Assembly (NCBI GenBank): GCA_902629395.1 | Contig: CACOQT010000001.1 | Location: 62,001-126,000, forward strand | Source of the DNA: an uncultured Prochlorococcus sp. | GTDB lineage: Bacteria; Cyanobacteriota; Cyanobacteriia; PCC-6307; Cyanobiaceae | Reading direction: 5' to 3' | Length of the DNA stretch: 64,000 nt | Shown: piece after piece, positions 59,609-64,000 of the stretch | Numbering within the stretch: the stretch's first letter is position 1 | How the letters are laid out: the number at the start of each line of letters is the position of its first letter | Program-made: the position numbers and the translations under genes | The notes under the pieces: generated by a model | Databases searched by the model: none | What the model saw: the letters and a program-made list of their open reading frames with translations, nothing else | Told to the model about the DNA's origin: nothing

Positions 59609-60334
59609 ATGAAAAATATTAATAAATCAAGTGAAAAATTAATCATTGCTTTAGATGGTATGGATAAGAGTAATGTCTTTCATTTGCTTAAAAAAATACC
59701 TGAAATTATATGGGTAAAAGTAGGACTCGAGTTGTTTGTTAGTGAAGGGCCAGACATGTTATCTAAATTAAAAGATAATGGTAAAAAAATATTTTTAGAT
59801 CTAAAGTTTCATGATATTCCTACAACAGTTGCTAGAGCATGTTTCGCTGCATCAAAAACTGGTGCTGACCTCATTTCTTTACATACTTGTTCAGGAGTAA
59901 AGGCTCTTAAAATGGCCAATGAAGCTGCAAAGGAAGGAGCCTCCAAAGTTAATTTAATGCCACCTAAATTATTAGGAATTACAATCTTGACTAGTTGGAC
60001 TAGAGAAAGTTTTGCGAATGATTTATTAATTAACCAACCCATAGTTCAACGGGTTAAACATTTAGCAGATATAGCCTCGAAGTCTGGTTTAGGGGGATGT
60101 GTTTGTAGCCCTAGAGAAGTTCAATTTCTTCGTGAAGTCTATCCCGAAACGTTTGAGCTGATAACACCTGGAATACGATCATTAGGTTCAGATATAAACG
60201 ATCAATCTAGAGTTTCTGATGCTTCTGAAGCCATCAAGATGGGAGCTTCAAAATTAGTTATTGGAAGAGCAATTACTAAATCAAAAGATCCTGCATATAT
60301 GTTTAAAAGTTTTTGCGATAAAGTTGCTATTTAA
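59609..60334 (+). CDS. pyrF: Orotidine 5'-phosphate decarboxylase
   Basis: Last step of UMP synthesis, TIM barrel, 241 residues. KIFLDLKFHDIPTTV with the catalytic Lys-Asp network, and LITPGIR near the C-terminus. Ends 4 bases before the convergent plsY. Confidence 0.96.
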   Translation: MKNINKSSEKLIIALDGMDKSNVFHLLKKIPEIIWVKVGLELFVSEGPDMLSKLKDNGKKIFLDLKFHDIPTTVARACFAASKTGADLISLHTCSGVKALKMANEAAKEGASKVNLMPPKLLGITILTSWTRESFANDLLINQPIVQRVKHLADIASKSGLGGCVCSPREVQFLREVYPETFELITPGIRSLGSDINDQSRVSDASEAIKMGASKLVIGRAITKSKDPAYMFKSFCDKVAI

Positions 60335-60338
60335 TTTC

Positions 60339-60935
60339 TTAATGGTGACCAATTCTTGGCTCTTTCCCTTTAATTAGTCTAACTATATTTTCTCTATGTC
60401 TCCAAATCACTAAAGACATTGCTAATAGTGAGATAACTAAAAAAGGTATAGAAACATTTGTAGCTTTTAAACTTAAATACATCATTAAAGGTAGAGCTAG
60501 TGCAGCACTAACACTCGCAAGTGAAACTATTCTGAATACTGAAAGCATTATGAGAAAGATTCCTAGTGTAGCAATTCCAACTTGCCAAGAAATGCCAAGG
60601 AATACTCCTAGACCTGTTGCTACAGCCTTACCCCCTTTCCAATTAAGCCAGACAGGCCAGATGTGACCAATTAAAGTTGATAGGCCCACAGCTACTTGCC
60701 AAGAATCACTTAGGAAAAAATACTTCGCAGCTAAAACAGGAAGAATCCCTTTTAGAACATCTAGTAGAAAGACAATAATTGCTGCACGCTTTCCAATATG
60801 TCTCAACACATTCGTTGCACCTGTTGATCCTGAGCCTACTGAACGAATATCAATTCCTTTTGTAAACTTACCAGCTAAGTAACCACTAGGAAAAGATCCA
60901 AGTAAATATCCTAAGATTAAAATTGATAGATTCAA
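60339..60935 (-). CDS. plsY: Acyl-phosphate glycerol-3-phosphate acyltransferase
   Basis: Membrane acyltransferase starting phospholipid synthesis, 198 residues with about five helices. Motifs LGSFPSGYLAGK, RSVGSGSTGATNVLR and NWKGGKAVATGLG are intact. Last gene of a minus-strand envelope run (MFS, MlaE, DUF3119, DUF3086, plsY). Confidence 0.95.
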   Translation of the reverse strand: MNLSILILGYLLGSFPSGYLAGKFTKGIDIRSVGSGSTGATNVLRHIGKRAAIIVFLLDVLKGILPVLAAKYFFLSDSWQVAVGLSTLIGHIWPVWLNWKGGKAVATGLGVFLGISWQVGIATLGIFLIMLSVFRIVSLASVSAALALPLMMYLSLKATNVSIPFLVISLLAMSLVIWRHRENIVRLIKGKEPRIGHH

Positions 60936-60955
60936 AATAATTTCAATAGGAATTT

Positions 60956-61984
60956 TTATAGTAATCCATCTTCTTCATAAATCTCATTGGGACCACCTGC
61001 AAAAGCTATCCAAATAGGAAACTGAAGAATTGGAATTTCTACATTTATTTCAGCTGCATCAATTATTATTAAAGGTAATTCTCCTCTCTCTTCAAGCCGA
61101 TCTGCTCTTTCGATTAGTCCGTCGGAGCGTTCGAAAAGGACGATTCCGCTATTTGGTCCAAAATCTTCCCGATTAAGTCCTAATGAATCTTGTAGGCACC
61201 TTCTCCATTCTCCAAGTCGCTCTGGCTGACTAGCTAATACCAAAGTCTGAAATTCTTCTCCGTATAACTCACCTAATATTGCAATAATTCCTGCTGCGAT
61301 TAAAGCATTCTTTGCTCTACTGCCTCTGCTTGGTTGAGCTCCTCTTCCTCCCATGCTGAAGAACCAGTCTTCAAGCATTTCAATGTCATTGGATTCAAGA
61401 CTCCTTCTTAGCTTCCAAGGTTCAGCATAGAAATCAGGTTGTTCTAAAAATTGACTTAAACATCTTCTGATTAAACTCTCGTCAGGTCTGAAAGTATCTG
61501 AAACAGCAGGGATAATCTCTGTTTCTTTATTGGAATCAGTTTTTTTATTTTCGTCCAGTGGTGATGGCTTCACTATTACTGGTGGTACAACAAGTTCAAG
61601 TTGCTCTGCTGAATGAGCGAGGTCTTGCAAGGCTCCAGTTAAGTATTCCTGAAAACCTTTAACTCTCCTAGCGATTGCATCAGATTGACCTGTGAATGAG
61701 CTTTTGAGTTCAGAGTCAATTTGTTCTTTCTTTTTGGATAGTTCTTCTATCTCTTTTTCTAATTTCTCACGGGAAAGTTGAAGATCTTTAAGAGCAAGGC
61801 TAATGAAAGGCTGTGTCTGTTCGTTCTCGATTTTTTGGTTAATTTCATGACTAGTGAGACTTAGTGAATTGGGTTTTTTCTCGACAGGCTCTTGAGCTGT
61901 ATTTTTCAATGAGGAAATATTTTCAACAGGAATAGTCTGCTTTAAATTTTGTTTTTCTCTAGATTTGTTCTCTTCGGATTCCAT
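60956..61984 (-). CDS. DUF3086 family protein
   Basis: Protein of 342 residues: a charged, disordered N-terminal part (about 1-60), a coiled coil (about 65-130, LQLSREKLEKEIEELSKKKE) and a conserved C-terminal domain with WFFSMGGRGAQPSRGSRAKN and GELYGEEFQTLVLA. Cyanobacterial DUF3086; function unknown. It lies between DUF3119 and plsY. Confidence 0.85.
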   Translation of the reverse strand: MESEENKSREKQNLKQTIPVENISSLKNTAQEPVEKKPNSLSLTSHEINQKIENEQTQPFISLALKDLQLSREKLEKEIEELSKKKEQIDSELKSSFTGQSDAIARRVKGFQEYLTGALQDLAHSAEQLELVVPPVIVKPSPLDENKKTDSNKETEIIPAVSDTFRPDESLIRRCLSQFLEQPDFYAEPWKLRRSLESNDIEMLEDWFFSMGGRGAQPSRGSRAKNALIAAGIIAILGELYGEEFQTLVLASQPERLGEWRRCLQDSLGLNREDFGPNSGIVLFERSDGLIERADRLEERGELPLIIIDAAEINVEIPILQFPIWIAFAGGPNEIYEEDGLL

Positions 61985-61998
61985 ATTTCAAACTTCAG

Positions 61999-62427
61999 TT
62001 AATTATTAGATTTCGATGAGTCTACTTCTTTTTGTATTTCTAAATCCTTGACCCTTAACCTTAACTGTTTTTTTAATGAGTTAACCTCAAAAAGAATTGG
62101 CAATAGATGCGGACTTGCTTCTTCTCTAAAGTAAAGAAAACCTGGCAATTCAGGTAATAATATTTTCCAAGCTATCCAATTTTTAAAAGGAAATCTTCTT
62201 AATTCATTTCCCATTTGCAACACAATAAAATCTTCTTTCGTAAATTTTATTTTCAAGGTAAAAGATTGCAGCAATAGGAAAAAACCAAAACTGCTTATTA
62301 CAATCGTTGGCCAGGGATGAAATGGTGTTACTAAAAATAACAAGCCAGCAAAAATTATGATGATGGGTAAACGATAGGAGGGTGACAAAATCACACTATC
62401 TTTTTCAAATAGATTTTCAGAGGTCAT
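61999..62427 (-). CDS. DUF3119 family membrane protein
   Basis: Protein of 142 residues if started at MTSENLFEKDSV (an ATG at 62466 is in frame but overlaps mlaE). Two adjacent helices (about 20-60), then a PH-like soluble domain (FTKEDFIVLQMGNELRRFPF). Matches the cyanobacterial DUF3119 pattern. Located between mlaE and DUF3086. Confidence 0.8.
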   Translation of the reverse strand: MTSENLFEKDSVILSPSYRLPIIIIFAGLLFLVTPFHPWPTIVISSFGFFLLLQSFTLKIKFTKEDFIVLQMGNELRRFPFKNWIAWKILLPELPGFLYFREEASPHLLPILFEVNSLKKQLRLRVKDLEIQKEVDSSKSNN

Positions 62428-62431
62428 AGTT

Positions 62432-63181
62432 TCAGCCAAAAAGGACTTGGGTGAGCAGAACATCAACTAAAGAAACGGTGGTTAGTGTCATTACTACTGC
62501 TCCGGTAGTACTTGAACCGACTTCTTTTGGACCGCCTCTAGTAGTTAATCCCCACCCGCAAGCGATCATTGCGATTAACAGCCCAAACACTAATGCTTTT
62601 ACAAGCATAAACGGAAGATCAGATGTTACGAGCCATTCTCTTACAGAATTCCAAAAGATGCTTGGTGGAATTTGATAAAGCAGGGTGCTGCTGAATTGAC
62701 CGCTAAATAGAGCAATAGAAAAAAATAGTAAGCATTGAATTGGGGCCATTACAACCATTGCGAATAGCCTCGGGACAACTAGATATTCAACTGGATCTGT
62801 TTGCAGCATTGTAATGGCATCAATTTGCTCAGTAACTTTCATTGTCCCTATTTGAGCAGCATATGCAGTTGCAACTTTCCCAGTGAGAAGAGTTGCCGTT
62901 AGTAAAGGAGCTATTTCTCTTGCCATTCCAATTGCTAAGAGTCCTCCAACTGCAGAACCCAATCCTTGCTTACTCAATTCAGCAGCGACCTGAATGTTGA
63001 AAACAGTTCCTGCTGCAATACCTGTGATTAATACGATGAGGAAGCTTCCTGGACCTGCTTCCATAAGTTGATCTGTTAAATCTGATTTATTCAATTTCCC
63101 TTTGGCTATTGATGCAACTGCTTGCCCTCCAATTAACAAGCTACTAAAAAATCTTCTTAACCACCGAGGTGAAAAATTCAT
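62432..63181 (-). CDS. MlaE-family lipid ABC transporter permease
   Basis: Permease of 249 residues with about five helices and the family blocks AGTVFNIQVAAEL, REIAPLLTATLLTGKVA, and MKVTEQIDAITMLQTDPVEYLVVPR. In other bacteria it works with MlaF (ATPase) and MlaD (binding protein) to move lipids between membranes; neither partner is in this window. Its start overlaps the upstream MFS stop (ATGA). Confidence 0.93.
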   Translation of the reverse strand: MNFSPRWLRRFFSSLLIGGQAVASIAKGKLNKSDLTDQLMEAGPGSFLIVLITGIAAGTVFNIQVAAELSKQGLGSAVGGLLAIGMAREIAPLLTATLLTGKVATAYAAQIGTMKVTEQIDAITMLQTDPVEYLVVPRLFAMVVMAPIQCLLFFSIALFSGQFSSTLLYQIPPSIFWNSVREWLVTSDLPFMLVKALVFGLLIAMIACGWGLTTRGGPKEVGSSTTGAVVMTLTTVSLVDVLLTQVLFG

Positions 63182-64000
63182 GGACTTACTTTTTTAGATT
63201 TAAAATCTAGATTTCTCCAGGGTTTCATAGTTATTAATCCGGCAATTATCAGAATAGAAGGTATTAACCCCATGCATAATCTTATAGTAATAATTGCTGT
63301 TAATGGTTGATCTAAGTCTTCAATATTTGATAAGCAATTAGTCGATGATTTATATCCCGATAAAGATAAAAGAAACCCTAAAAATTGCACGCTTAAACCA
63401 ATACCTATCTTCTGTATAAAAACCATCCATGCTGTATATATTCCTGAGGGCTTTTCGGGATCTTTATCGATAGCATCCGGAAGCAAAGACCATGGAATAA
63501 GATATGCTGTTGAAGCTCCAAATCCTACTAAAATAATTATTAATAATAGAAGCAGCATCTTAATCCCTTCAATATTACCAAGATATAGTAAATTATTTAT
63601 ACTCATACCTTTTGTTAATGGGGGCATAAACATAACTAAAAGGCAGGCTAATATCCAAATTTTACCTCCTTTGAACAGTGCTGATATTCTTCCGTATCTA
63701 TTGGAGTAGAAGCTCCAGAACTGTAAACCTATTAGAGTACTAATTTGAAATGGTATTGGTATCCATTTTGAAATTTCTATAGGAACAAGCATAACTTGCT
63801 CAAGATATATTAAAGAAACGGTTTGCATTAATTGCAGTCCACACCAAAGAAGTAAATAAAGAGCAATAATTCGTGTGAAAAGTTTATTATTTAAAACTCT
63901 TTTTAATTGCTGATTAAAAGGTTCTGATTGAGAAATGGGTTTTCTAGCTTTTTTAGCAAATGGGGCTAGTCCCCAGCAGGCAATTAAGGTTGTAAAAGTA
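63178..64000 (-). CDS. MFS-type transporter, 5' end outside window
   Basis: Membrane protein whose frame stays open to the right edge of the window (the first in-frame ATG is at 63828, but the frame continues upstream as KPISQSEPFNQQLKRVLNNK and further). It has at least five or six hydrophobic segments with Asp/Gly loops (IPWSLLPDAIDKDPEKPSG), resembling the GPH/MFS sugar-cation symporter group. Substrate unknown; overlaps mlaE by 4 bases. Confidence 0.8.
   Translation of the reverse strand, partial: TFTTLIACWGLAPFAKKARKPISQSEPFNQQLKRVLNNKLFTRIIALYLLLWCGLQLMQTVSLIYLEQVMLVPIEISKWIPIPFQISTLIGLQFWSFYSNRYGRISALFKGGKIWILACLLVMFMPPLTKGMSINNLLYLGNIEGIKMLLLLLIIILVGFGASTAYLIPWSLLPDAIDKDPEKPSGIYTAWMVFIQKIGIGLSVQFLGFLLSLSGYKSSTNCLSNIEDLDQPLTAIITIRLCMGLIPSILIIAGLITMKPWRNLDFKSKKVSP

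Overview
The window comes from a low-GC, streamlined marine picocyanobacterium, very probably Prochlorococcus and probably a low-light type. This is read from gene content and order: PSRP-3/atpC/atpB beside groESL, kaiBC with no kaiA, cyanobacterial DUF families (DUF1818, DUF2811, DUF3386, DUF1825, DUF3086, DUF3119), NblS, and short Hli proteins. No mobile element, CRISPR array, rRNA or phage gene was seen. One tRNA (Val-GAC) is present. No database search was possible, so family names rest on motif recognition.

Layout. 1-4.6 kb: PSRP-3, ATP synthase epsilon and beta, then divergent groES-groEL, with a K-box-like heat/light element between atpB and groES. 4.6-6.2 kb: sparse stretch with one small gene, several start-less or frameshifted minus-strand reading frames, and hairpins. 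6.2-12.2 kb: secG, gpmI, pyrR, an Hsp70-like gene, rpoZ, DUF1818, DUF2811, EVE protein. 12.5-16.2 kb: complete polar amino acid ABC transporter operon. 16.2-27 kb: AT-rich accessory zone with an ABC-F ATPase, many small single-helix proteins, two or three decayed or frameshifted small frames, DUF805, DUF3386, and a three-gene hli operon with an HLR1 site just upstream. 27-33.5 kb: GAF protein with a CxxC tail, EamA permease, small hypotheticals, murD, tRNA-Val, PSII S4-domain protein. 33.5-42.8 kb: serA-prmA-ferredoxin, Cys-rich small protein, pentapeptide-repeat protein, RNase Z, SpoIID-like protein, truB, a methyltransferase, rpmA and rplU. 42.9-49.2 kb: kaiB-kaiC, nblS and purD on the minus strand, purC diverging. 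49.2-55.5 kb: an outer-membrane block (BamA/Omp85, lpxC, fabZ, lpxA, lpxB, exported MsrA). 55.6-64 kb: pepA, GIY-YIG protein, DUF1825, tyrS, pyrF, then a minus-strand lipid/envelope run (MFS, MlaE, DUF3119, DUF3086, plsY).

How parts fit together. The NblS sensor kinase and the HLR1 site in front of the hli operon are parts of one known light-stress circuit (NblS/Hik33 to RpaB), so sensor and target lie in the same window. The clock is reduced to KaiB and KaiC, with rplU directly upstream of kaiB where kaiA sits in related genomes. No clearly new multi-gene system was found. The best leads are the regulatory sites (K-box, HLR1), a population of microproteins of 28-60 residues, and at least three apparent frameshift or start-loss fragments in an otherwise compact genome.
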